DNA from: Thiohalocapsa sp. PB-PSB1
GTDB taxonomy: Bacteria; Pseudomonadota; Gammaproteobacteria; Chromatiales; Chromatiaceae
Assembly: GCA_016745215.1 (NCBI GenBank)
Contig: CP050890.1
Location: 3,286,001-3,350,000, forward strand
Length of the DNA stretch: 64,000 nucleotides
Direction of reading: 5' to 3'
Part shown: one piece after another, positions 44,430 through 56,000 of the stretch
How positions within the stretch are numbered: the first letter of the stretch is position 1
Layout of the letters: each line of letters opens with the position of its first letter
Translations under genes and position numbers: made by a program
Notes under the pieces: model-generated
The model's database searches: none
What the model was told of the DNA's origin: nothing
The model's input: only the letters and a program-made list of their open reading frames with translations

Positions 44430-45635
44430 ATGCGATCTTTCGACACCCTGAGCAGCGCCACGCACGCTCTGACAGCTCATGGCGCGCGCAGCTGGCTGAC
44501 TTTGCTGGCAGTGGCCTTTGGTGCAGCATCTGTGGTGTTGCTGTCCTCTCTGGGCGAGGGAGCACGGCAATATGTACTGAATGAATTCACGCAGCTCGGC
44601 ACGCATCTGCTCATTGTGCTGCCGGGACGCAACGAGACCGCAGGAGGGCCGCCGCCACTGCTCGGCGAGACGCCGCGCGATCTGACTCTACAAGACGCGC
44701 TGGCACTGTTGCGCTCGCCGCATGTGGTGCGTGTCGCGCCGGTTTCCATCGGCCAGGCGCCGGTGTCCGCGGGCAGTCTGGAGCGGGAGGTGACGATTCT
44801 GGGCACCACTGCCGATTACCTCGATGTGCGCCATCTGGAATTAGCCGCCGGGCGCTTTTTGCCCATCGGCGATGCCGAGCGCACGCCGCCGTTGGCGGTG
44901 CTTGGTCAGACAGTGGCCGAGGAATTGTTCGGCAATGTCAACCCGATTGGCCGACGTGTGCGGATCGGGGATTGGCGCGTACGTGTCATCGGCTTACTGG
45001 CGAGCGGTGGTGTGTCCCTCGGCAGTAACCTCGCCGATTCGGCCGTGATTCCGGTCAACACGGCACAGGCGCTGTTCAATAATCCAGCCCTATTCCGGAT
45101 CTTGGTCCAGACGCGTGGTCGCGCCGCATTGCAGCCTGGCGCCGAGGATGTTCGACGGATCATCCGCGAGCGCCATGAGGGTGAGGACGATGTCACCGTG
45201 ATCACCCAGGACGCAATGCTCGACACCTTCGATCGTATTCTTGGTGCATTGACATTGACCGTAGCCAGTATCGCTGCAATCAGCTTGGCCGTGGCCGGGG
45301 TGCTGATTATGAATGTGATGCTGGTGTCCGTGTCTCAACGCACTGCCGAGGTGGGTTTGCTCAAAGCGCTTGGTGCGAGCCAGCGTGACATCATGGGCCT
45401 GTTTTTATCCGAGGCGTTGCTATTGGCCGGGGTCGGCACCCTGGTGGGGATTGTGCTGGCCTATGCTGGAGTCTATGGCTTGAACATCTATTTTGCCAAT
45501 TTTCAACTGGTGGTGCCGGTTTGGGCGCCGCTTGCGGCAACCGCGGTATCGCTGGGTGCTGGGCTGCTGTTTGGGCTTCTGCCTGCGCGGCGGGCGGCGC
45601 GGTTAGATCCGGTGGACGCTTTGGCCGGGCGCTGA
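44430..45635 (+). CDS. ABC transporter permease, MacB/FtsX type (1)
   Basis: A 401-residue permease with an N-terminal membrane helix (about residues 20-44), a periplasmic MacB_PCD-like domain (residues 45-265, including GRNETAGGPPPLLGETPRDL), then three C-terminal helices (about 275-395) with GLLKALGASQRDIMGLFLSEALLLAG, the FtsX coupling motif. It pairs with the next gene, 4 bases downstream, so the two may form a heterodimer. No ATPase gene lies next to them. Substrates of such systems include lipoproteins, peptides and macrolides; none is indicated. Confidence 0.88.
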   Translation: MRSFDTLSSATHALTAHGARSWLTLLAVAFGAASVVLLSSLGEGARQYVLNEFTQLGTHLLIVLPGRNETAGGPPPLLGETPRDLTLQDALALLRSPHVVRVAPVSIGQAPVSAGSLEREVTILGTTADYLDVRHLELAAGRFLPIGDAERTPPLAVLGQTVAEELFGNVNPIGRRVRIGDWRVRVIGLLASGGVSLGSNLADSAVIPVNTAQALFNNPALFRILVQTRGRAALQPGAEDVRRIIRERHEGEDDVTVITQDAMLDTFDRILGALTLTVASIAAISLAVAGVLIMNVMLVSVSQRTAEVGLLKALGASQRDIMGLFLSEALLLAGVGTLVGIVLAYAGVYGLNIYFANFQLVVPVWAPLAATAVSLGAGLLFGLLPARRAARLDPVDALAGR

Positions 45636-45639
45636 AGCA

Positions 45640-46836
45640 GTGCGGGCCTCCGATCTTGCCGGCTTTACCATCGGCGCCGTGCGTGCCCAGCGTGGGCGTA
45701 GTCTGCTGACCGTGATCGGTATCGCCATCGGGGTTGCCGCGGTGGTATTGCTGACAGCGGTCGGCGAGGGCATTCACCGCTTCGTGCTGGCCGAGTTTTC
45801 ACAGTTCGGCACCAATCTGATTGCGGTGAACCCGGGCAAGACCAGCACCCTGGGCATGTCCGGTGCCATGGTGTCCAATGTGCGCCCGCTGAGCCTGGCA
45901 GATGCTCGCGCACTACAGCAGGTGCCGGACGTGGAAGCCGTGGTGCCGGTGGTGCAGGGCAATGCCGCGATCGAGAGTGATGGGCGCAGTCGGCGGACCA
46001 TGGTGTTTGGATCCAGCGCCAAGGTGCCGGAGATCTGGGGGATGCGCCCGGCCAGCGGGCGCTTCCTGCCGGAAGGAGCAGGCGCCGCGCGTGCCCTTGC
46101 GGTGCTGGGTTCTAAGCTTGCCGACGAATTGTTCGGCGCTCGTTCGCCGCTGGGTGCTCGGATTCGTATCGGTGGCGAGCCGTACCGGGTCATTGGCGTG
46201 ATGCAGAGCAAGGGCCAGATGCTCGGTTTCGACCTGGACGATACGGTGTTTATTCCGGTACAACGGGCGCTGGCCATGTTCGATCGCGAGAGCTTGATGG
46301 AGATCGATCTACTCTATGATCGAGCTGCCGACAGCGCCGCCGTGGCCGAGCGGATACGCGCGCTGTTGCAGCGTCGCCACGGCAGAGAGGATTTCACCAT
46401 CACGACACAGGACCAGATGTTGCAGGTGCTCGGCTCGGTGTTGGATGTGCTGACCGCGGTGGTCGGGGCCCTCGGCGGCATTTCCCTGGCGGTTGGCGGC
46501 ATCGGCATTCTGACCATGATGACCATCGCGGTACGCGAGCGTCGTCGGGAGATTGGTCTGCTGCGCGCGTTGGGTGCCGATCGCGATCAGATCCTGATGC
46601 TATTTTTGCTCGAGGCGGTGCTGTTGGCGCTGGTCGGAGGAGCCCTCGGTCTATTCCTCGGCGTCGGCGGTACCTGGTTGATCGGCTTCGCTATACCGGC
46701 GCTCCCCACCGAGATGGCCTGGAACTTCGTCCTCATCGCCGAGCTGACCGCGCTGACGATCGGCCTTGCCGCAGGGGTGTTGCCGGCGTTGCGGGCAGCG
46801 GCCTTGGATCCGGTGAATGCGTTGCACGAGGAGTGA
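45640..46836 (+). CDS. ABC transporter permease, MacB/FtsX type (2)
   Basis: A 398-residue second permease with the same plan: N-terminal helix (residues 10-42), periplasmic domain with PGKTSTLGMSGAMVSNVRPL, and C-terminal helices with ERRREIGLLRALGADRDQILMLFLLEAVLLAL. GTG 45640 follows the previous stop by 4 bases and has no better in-frame ATG. The two permeases share the FtsX fold but differ in sequence, which favours a heterodimer. The missing ATPase and membrane-fusion partner must be elsewhere, or are left of this gene on another strand. Confidence 0.88.
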   Translation: MRASDLAGFTIGAVRAQRGRSLLTVIGIAIGVAAVVLLTAVGEGIHRFVLAEFSQFGTNLIAVNPGKTSTLGMSGAMVSNVRPLSLADARALQQVPDVEAVVPVVQGNAAIESDGRSRRTMVFGSSAKVPEIWGMRPASGRFLPEGAGAARALAVLGSKLADELFGARSPLGARIRIGGEPYRVIGVMQSKGQMLGFDLDDTVFIPVQRALAMFDRESLMEIDLLYDRAADSAAVAERIRALLQRRHGREDFTITTQDQMLQVLGSVLDVLTAVVGALGGISLAVGGIGILTMMTIAVRERRREIGLLRALGADRDQILMLFLLEAVLLALVGGALGLFLGVGGTWLIGFAIPALPTEMAWNFVLIAELTALTIGLAAGVLPALRAAALDPVNALHEE

Positions 46837-46858
46837 GGCGAGTGTACTCTCCTCGGAA

Positions 46859-46872
46859 TTGATCTAGATCAA
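46859..46872. promoter_or_regulatory. Perfect FNR/ANR-type box TTGAT-N4-ATCAA
   Basis: TTGATCTAGATCAA matches the FNR/ANR consensus at every fixed position. It starts 23 bases after the permease stop and 189 bases before the giant gene's ATG. It predicts oxygen-dependent control, most likely activation under anaerobic conditions. Confidence 0.55.
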
Positions 46873-47060
46873 GTTATCTGTTGCCCGTGCCGCAGTCAGG
46901 CGGGTGCGCCTTGCCGATCCGCTGCACACCGACTACCCTTCGACATATGTTCTGAGCTTGGCCACTGTCGTATCATCAGGTATGAGCAGTAGCAGATATG
47001 CTGTTTCCGTGGCGCGTTCGCCCGCGGCGGCACTTGCTCGATCTGTTGCAAGGAGTTGAC

Positions 47061-50000
47061 ATGGGACAGCCCAAACCTTCTGATCCGCCTTGTGATCTAA
47101 TGGCCCGGCGAATTGCAGCGCATCGTCGCCAAACCCGGAAATGCCTCTGCAGCCAGGGTTCCGTTCTCGGCAACAAATCGCCGTTCACGCTGTTTGTGCT
47201 CGTCGTGCTGTTGGCTCTGGTCAGTTCCTCCGCCGGTATCGGCGCCGAGGTAGACCTGACGCCCGGGGTGAACCTGCTCGCTCCTCCCCTCGACCCGAGC
47301 ACATCCCCAGACATCTCTGCACTGTACCAAGCCCTTGGTGGTGCCGATGTGGTCGAGCGTATCGAGTTCATGGACTCCGCCATCGGCGCCATGACGAGTT
47401 GCCGGCTCGATGCAGATGGAACCCCTCTGGATGCCGCTTGCAGCCTGCCGCTTTTATTCGGCAACGCCTGGGCTGCCTATGCTGCCTCTGCCAGCGTGGT
47501 AGAGCTGAACTATCAGACCGATTTCGACTGTCCCACGCTGGTTCTCAGCAGCGGCACACAACTCGTCTCTTTTCCCTGCGCAGCCCCGGGGTTGAGCGCG
47601 AAGACACTGCTGTTCGGGCTTGGTATACCAGACAGGGCCAGCGCTCTGCGGTCCCTGGATACCGACAGCGGACGCTGGCGCTCGGTTTCGCAGCTCGATG
47701 GCCTGCTGTTCGGCGATGACTTTCCGATCCTCGGCGACCGCGGCTACCTGGTCGACATGCTCGCGCCGCGCACTTTTCTGGATAGCGATGGCGATGGGCT
47801 CGATGACAACGAAGAACTCGACCAGGGTACCGATCCTAGCCTGACGGACAGCGACGGCGACCGACTCATCGACGGGCTGGAATTACGCCTCGGTCTCGAC
47901 CCGACTATCCCGGAGACCGATGATCGCGACGGCGACGGTCTTGCCGATGCCGTCGAGACCCATGTCGTCGGCACCGATCCGGACAATCCGGACAGCGATG
48001 GCGACGGCATCGCGGACGGCCTGGATCCGAATCCGCTGACGCCGGATATCGACCCGACCTTGCCGCTGCCCACGGACGGCTTCGACAATACCGGCTACGG
48101 CAACGGCTACGGCAGCGACGCACACCCGTCACGAATCAGCTTCAGCTTCCAATCCGACGGCGGCGACTGGCTGCTGCACCTGCGTGCCTTCGATGTCGAC
48201 GTGGACGACGAGCTGGGCATTTTTCTCAACGGCATCCTGCTCGGCCATCCAGCCAAGACCGGCGATCAGACCTTAGGCCGCCCGAGTCTGTGGTGGCTGC
48301 CGACCGACCTGCAGCGCAATGGCGAGAACCGCATTGAGGTGCGCCTGCTCCGCGAAGGCTGGACCTGGGGTGTCGACCAGTTGGGCCTGCTGGCGCCTGG
48401 CCGCGCCATCGGCCATCTCGACCCGGCCCTGGGCGGCATTGACAGTCCCGCCAGCGACGGCTACGACCTGTATCTGCCCGACGACCCGAATGGCTGGTTG
48501 TTGGGCTCGAGCCACTACGCCCCCGGCAATGCCAGCACCACGACCCTGTCCCTGGCCGGCGCAACCGTGCTGAGCCTGACCACCGACAACGCCACCGGCT
48601 TCGGCCCGACCCGCTATGCCGTCCTCGATGGCGACTGGCTTGCCGACGGCAGGCGGCGATTGACCATCGCAAACGAGCGCGGCGACACAAACCCCTGGGG
48701 GCTCGCGCTGCAAGCGCTGCTGCCCATCGACTCCCCGCTCGGACAGGGTCTCGGCAATGGTGGTGTTACGCTGCCCAATGCCGGCGTGGGTCTGCTGCTC
48801 CCGGATCGCCAGGCCGACCACGACCTGACGCTCGGCTTCTTCGACATCGACGCCGACGGCGAGGTCGTTGTTGGCATCGACGGCGGTGCGCCAACAGCAA
48901 TCTCGGCCACCGGCGCGGATGCCTGGGGTCCGGCTCTGATCCTCGACGCACTGGGCGATGGCGCATCCTCCCTCGACGTGGTGTCAGTGGGCGGGGATGG
49001 CACCTGGGGGCTACGCATCGATGGCTGGCGCGACGACACAATCACCAATCCGGCACTCACCGGCGAGCTGAACCGATCCGCACGTCTCACCATTGGCATC
49101 TACGACGTTGCATCGGATTTCAGCATCGGCCGCTACGGCGAGTTGATCTGCGAGCCCGGCGTCGAGCTGCGCATGCCCGACGGCTTCCGCCTCCAGGTGG
49201 ATGGCACCCTGCGCATCCTTGGCAATACCGAGCAGCCGGTGCGGCTCACCCCCGCCAGCGAACAGCCGAGCACATCCCAGTGGCAAGGCATCCGCATCGG
49301 TCGTCATGCCGACGATATCCTGATCGATGGCGCCGTCATCGAGTATGCCGACATCGGCATCCTGTTCGACGACGACAGCAGCGGCCAGGTCGCTAACAGC
49401 TTGATCCGACATAATCGCTATGGCATCGCCGCGGACCCGCGCTCGCGGGTGTCCGTCGTGCCTGGCAACACAATTTCGTATAACAGCTATGGCGTCGTTG
49501 TCAACGGCGATCGCAGCCTGGCCGGGAATCCGATCATCGTCGTCACCGGCAATGACTTCTATGCCAATTCAACCTACGATTACTACGCCTACAACTTCGC
49601 TGATGTCGAGACCACCATTCTCGATGCACGCAACAACTGGTGGGGCGAGGTTTTCGCCGCGACGGGTGCGGTACCCGAAACTGGCGCATTGGGATTCGAC
49701 GGCAATTCCTTCGTTGAGATCAACGACGGTCCGGCGACCGATCTGACCGGCGATCTGACCATCGAGCTATGGGTGAAGCCGCGGCGCTTCGCCAATCAGT
49801 GGATGCCACTCGTGTTCAAAGGCGATGGCAGCGGCTCAGATGGTCGGACCTACACGCTGTGGCTTGAAGACAGCGGCTACATTCATCTGACATCCTCGGA
49901 TGGGAGCCAGCAACATGTGAATTCCAGCAACGGCTCGGTGCCACGCGATCAGTGGACACATGTCGCCGCGGTCATCGATCGCGGCGGCGGTGCTTTGCGC

Positions 50001-53000
50001 TTATATATCAATGGGGTGCTGGATGCTTCCAGCAGGCTTCGCGCTGGACCGTCCGTGACCAACGATCAGCCTTTACGCGTTGGCTGGACCCACGAGTCCC
50101 AAAGCTCCTACAGTCCCTTCGACGGCGAGTTGGACGAATTTCGGCTGTGGTCGGAGGCCCGGACCGAAGCGCAGATCAATGCCGATATGCATCGCGCGCT
50201 GAACGGCAGCGAAGCAGGCCTCGAACTGCTGCTGCCCTTCAACGATGCCACCGATGCCGAAGTCGTCGAGAGCCTTGGACCGCATGGCGTCGTCGCTGAA
50301 GTGGTGCAACGCAACCCCATCGGTCCTTACAGTATCGAGCCGCGCATCCACAACCGTCGCGACCACAGCTACAGTCCGTTAATCGACTACGGCGGCTGGC
50401 TTGCCGATTCCGGCGGCGCGCCCGCCATCGACAGCGGCACCCTGATCGGCCCGCTGGCCGCCGACACCGAATTGGCCGCCGACAGCGTCTACCATGCCCT
50501 CTACAACGTCACCGTGCCCGCGGGTGTGACCCTGACCTTCAACCCCGGCAGCGAGTTGCATTGGCCCTATGACTATGGCCTCAGTGTCGACGGCACGCTC
50601 GACATCAACGGCGCCCTTGGCAACCCTGCGGTGCTCACCTCCGGGCGGCAGAGTCCGGCGCGCAGCGACTGGATCGGCATCAGGATCAACGCCGACGCGA
50701 CCGATGTCGCCATCGATCATGCGCAGATCGAATACGCCGACCACGCCCTGCACCTCGGCCCGGGCGCCAGCGCGGCGCTGACCGACAGCCTCGTGCGCCA
50801 GAGCTACCACAGCGCCGTCTGGCTCGACACCGACAGCAATGGCAGCATCTCGGGCAGCACCATCCGCGACAATCGCAGCAACGGCATCTACGTCGGCCTG
50901 CGTGCGGCGGCGACCATCACCGGCAACCTCATCACCGCCAACGAAGACGACGGCATCGACCTCGACGGCGACCACGCCGCCGACAACAACCCCACGGCGG
51001 TGATCAACGCCAACGACCTCTACGGCAACAACGCCTATGACCTGCTCGCCCGCAACTTCGGCGCACCAGAGCGCACGATCATCGACGCCCGCGGCAACTG
51101 GTGGGGCACGCAAGACGTGCTCGCCATCAAAGGTCGCATCTACGACCGCCACGACAGCGGCAACAGCCCCTGGGTCGACTTCGGCGGTTGGCTCAGCGCA
51201 GAGGAGGACGGCGACTTCGCCTACCGCGTGCTCAATCCGCGTGCCGCTGACCAACCCGCCGGCGTTATCGGTTACAGCGACGGTGGCCTCATCCAAGGCC
51301 CGGTCAGCGATCTGTATCTGGATGCCTACGGCCTCGGCGAGCTGCCCATCGACGACCTGAGCCTCGGCGCCCGCATCCAGGGCAACACCCGCTTCGCCCT
51401 CGGCAACAGCGCCGACGGCGGCGAGTTCGCCGTGCCCGACGACCTGGCGGGCACGCAATTCATCGTGCCGCAGGTGCGCGGCAGCCACGTCTACCACCTG
51501 CTGGCGCCGGAGGACGACGAGGTGGTCGAGATCACCGTGCCAACCGCCTACGGCAGCCTGACGCGCTCGGTGTTCCTGCCGGCGGGGGTCGTCGTCAGCA
51601 TCCCGCAGGGTGATGAAAACGGCCAGGCCGCGCTGATCGAATCCCAAGGTTGGCCCATCCTCGTGCTGCACGACACCGAGGCCGGCGAAGACCTCTACGC
51701 CGTGCCGCCGACGGCGACCGAGCTGTGGGGCGTCAAGAGCACGGGCGCCTACGTCGCGGCCGCTCAGGATGGCACTACCGTGCAGGCCGTCGCCGACGAC
51801 GGCACCAGCGAGACCCTCAGCCTGGATGCCGGCGAACTCGCGCCCATTGGCATCGGCAGCAGCGCCGCGCAAGGGCAGGGCAGCGCCATCCATCTGATTG
51901 CCGACAAGCCCATCGCCGCCATTCAGCAGGACGACGGCGACGGCACCGAGAGCACCGCGTTCTGGCCCGCGTGGCTGCATTCCAGCCGCCATGCCCTGCC
52001 GGTGGACGCCCAATACGCCGCCGTGGTCTGCCCCGAGCCGACGACGGTCAGCGTGCTCGACCCGGACGGCGGCAGCGTCGCGCACGACTGCACCGGCGCC
52101 GCCAGTGGTCTCGGCAAGCTCCATCTGGGCGCCGCCGCGGCGGGCATCCACCTGCCCGCCGGCACGGCACTGGAGGCCGAGCGCCCCGTCTACGTCATCT
52201 ACGAAGCCGCCGCCAGCGATGACGAGCACAACCTCGTCGGCAGCCTCGACGACAACGCCTCCGTCAACAGCCGCCTGCTGCGCGGCACGCTGCGCGGCGA
52301 CGTCGTCCTGCCGGCGGGCGTGCACCATGTTACCGGCAACGTCAGCGTGCCCGAAGGCGTCACATTGACCCTGCAACCCGGCGCCGAGCTGCGCTTCCCG
52401 GCCGGCTACGAGATCGACGTCCAGGGCGGCCTGCAGATCCTCGGCACGGCGGACAACCCGGTCGTGCTCACCTCCGACCGCGCGAACCCCGCGCACGGCA
52501 ACTGGTGGGGTTTAGACATCCATGCCGGCGCCGACCTGCTCATCGAGCATGCCGTCATCGAATACGCCAGCTACGGCGTCTACTTCCGTCCCGCCAGCCG
52601 CGGCACCGTGCGCAACAGCACCATCCGCTACAACAGCTACGGCATCTACGCCGACGGCGACCGCACCGAGGCCAACAACCCCGTGCCGGTGGTCATCGAC
52701 GGCAACCTCTACGACAACCACAACTACAACTACTACACCCAAGACATCGCCGCCGCGAACAGCACCATCTTCGACGCCAGCGGCAACTGGTGGGGCAGCA
52801 CCGACCCCGGCACCATCGCCGGCAAGCTCTACGACCGGCGCGACCACGGCTATGGCGCCTGGATCGACTGGGGCGACCTGCGCGAGGCCGAGAACGGCGC
52901 CGTCATCGCCGGCACCACCGGCCTGATGGGCACGCTGAGCGCAGATAAGACGCTCGCGACCGGCACCGGCTACCTGGTGCTCGGCAGCGTCACCGTGCCC

Positions 53001-56000
53001 GAGGGCCTGACGCTCGCCATCCCGGCGGGCGTGCGGCTTGCCTTCCCGTTCAACGACCGCATCAGCGTCGACGGCACGCTGGCGGTCGCCGGCAGCGCCG
53101 CCGAGCCCGTGGTCTTCACCTCCGCGCGCGACAACCCCGCGGCGCAGAACTGGGAAGGCATCCGCATCCGCGGCACGGCCACCGACGTGCTCATCGACCA
53201 TGCCGTCATCGAATACGCCGACTGGGCGGTTTGGTTCGATGTCGCCGCCGCCGGCACGGTCAGCAACAGCACATTGCGCTACAACCGCTACGGTATTTAT
53301 GCCTACGGTGATCGCAACGCCGCCAACAACCCTGCGCCCGTGGTGACCGGCAACAGCCTGTATGCCAACACCAGCTACGACTACTACGCCTACTACTACG
53401 CCGACACCGACGCCACCATCCTCAATGCCCGCAACAACTGGTGGGGCGGCGTCTACAGCGAAGACGGCCCGGCGGCGGCCGAGACCGCAGGCGCGCTCGG
53501 CTTCGCCGGCAACGAATTCATCGAGGTCGACGACGGGCCGGCGACCGACCTGACCGGGGATGTGACCATCGAGCTGTGGGTCAAGCCGCAGCGCTTCGCC
53601 AACTCCTGGATGCCGCTGGTGCACAAGCTCGACGGAACCAGCGGCAACGACGCCACCTACCTGATCTGGCTCGGCAACAGCGGACAGCTTCAGTTCGGCT
53701 CCTCGGACGGCAGCTACCAATATGTCACCACGCCCAACAGCACCATCCGATTGGGCCGTTGGCAGCACATCGCCGCCATCGTCAATCGCAGCGCCGGCGA
53801 GCTTCGCGTCTACGTGGACGGCGCGCTGGTCGTCTCCGGCGGTTTACGCAGTGGTTCCTCAGTGACTGGTGACAACCCGCTGCGCATTGGCTGGACCACC
53901 GCGTCGAGCAGTTCCTACAGCCCCTATGTCGGCGAGCTCGACGAACTGCGCCTGTGGTCGTTCGCGCGCACCGAAGAGCAGATCCGGGCCGACATGCACA
54001 GCGCCCTCACCGGCACCGAGCCAGGGCTTGCGCTGCTGCTGCCCTTCGACGACGCCATCAACGCTGCGACCGTGCAGAGCCTCGGCCCGCACGGCGCCGG
54101 CGCCGAGGTTGTTTTCCGCAACCCGATCGGCCCCTACAGCATCGAGCCGCGCATCCACAACCGCCGCGACAACGGCTACAGCCCGCTGATCGACTACGGC
54201 CACTGGCTTGCCGGACCGGCCGGCGCCCCGGCGCCCGATAGCGGCAGCCTGATCGGCCCGTTGGCCGCCGACACCACCTTGGCGGCGGACAACGTCTACC
54301 ACGCCCTGTATCAGGTCACCGTGCCCGCGGGCTTGACCCTGACCTTCAACCCCGGCAGCGAATTGTATTGGCCTTATGACTACAAGCTCCAGGTCGATGG
54401 CACCCTCGACATCGACGGCACCGATGCCCGGCCGGTGCAATTGCGCTCCGGGCGCGCCAGCCGCGGCGAGGGCGACTGGGTCGGCATCATCATCGGTGCC
54501 GACGCCACCGGCGTCGACATCCGTGGTGCCCAGATCAGCGACGCCGACTACGGCGTGCTGTTCGACGACGATGCCAGCGGCACTGTCGCAAACACGAGCG
54601 TCACCAACAGCACCTACGGCATCTTCGTCGACTACCGCGCAGCGGCCAGCGTTACCGACGGCTCCCTGCTCACCGACAACGGCTACGGCATCTACATCCG
54701 CAGCAATGGCGACGCGGCCAACAACCCGAGCCTGACTGTCAACGGCAGCGACCTCCATGGCAACCGCAACTACGACTATCACGCCTACAACTTCGGCGCG
54801 CCGGACGCCACCGTGCTCGATGCCCGCGGCAACTGGTGGGGCACCACGAATGTGCTCGCCATCGAGGGCCGCATCTACGACCGTCACGACAGCACAAGCT
54901 CCCCCTGGGTCGACTACGGCGGCTACCTCGGCGAGCCTCTGGACAACGCGCTCGCCTATCGCATCCTCAACCCGCGTGCCGAGCAGCAGCCGGCGCATGT
55001 CCTGAGCTATGCCGACGACACCCGCATCGACGCCGCGAGCACCAGCCGCATCCTGGATGTCTACGCACTCGACGTCCTGCCCATCGATGATCTGCTCCTT
55101 GGCAGCCGTCTCGAAGGTACCGCCGGCTTTGCCGTCGGTGCCGAAGCCGATGGCTCGGAATCGGCGGTGGTCGAAGACCTGAGCGGTGAGCACTTCGTCG
55201 TCCCGCAGATCCGCGGCAACCACGTCTATCACCTGCTTGCCCTGGATGCCGACAGCGTGGTGCAGATCACCGAGACCGATGTACTCGGCAACCATACCCG
55301 CGCCATCGACCTGCCGCAGGGCGTGGTTGTCAGCGTCGAACAGGGCGCAAACAATAGCCAGGCCACCCGTATCGAGAGCGATTGGCCTATCCTGGTGCTG
55401 CATGACACCGAGGCCGGCGAGGATGTCTACGCCGTACCGCCGGCGGACACCGACTTGTGGGGCGTCAACAGCACGAGCGCGTACGTTGCGGCCATGCAGG
55501 ACGCGACCACCGTGCAGGCCGTGGCCAGCGACGGCACTAGCGAGACCTTCGCCCTGGATGCCGGCGAGCTCGCGCCCATTGGCATCGGCAGCAGCGCCGC
55601 GCAAGGGCAGGGCAGCGCCATCCATCTGATTGCCGACAAGCCCATCGCCGCCATTCAGCAGGACGACGGCGACGGCACCGAGAGCACCGCGTTCTGGCCG
55701 GCCTGGCTGCATTCCAGCCGCCATGCCCTGCCGGTGGACGCCCAATACGCCGCCGTGGTCTGCCCCGAGCCGACGACCCTCGATGTGCTCGACCCCGACG
55801 GTGGCAGGATCGAACAAGACTGCATCGGCAGTGGCGATGGCCCCGGCAAGCTGTACCTGGGCGATGCCGCCGCGGGTGTGCATTTGACCGCCGGCACCGC
55901 ATTGGAAGCTAACCGCCCTGTCTACGTCATCTACGAGGCCGCCGCCAGCGACGACGAGCACAACCTGGTCGGCAGCCTGGACGACAACAGGGCGCTCAAC

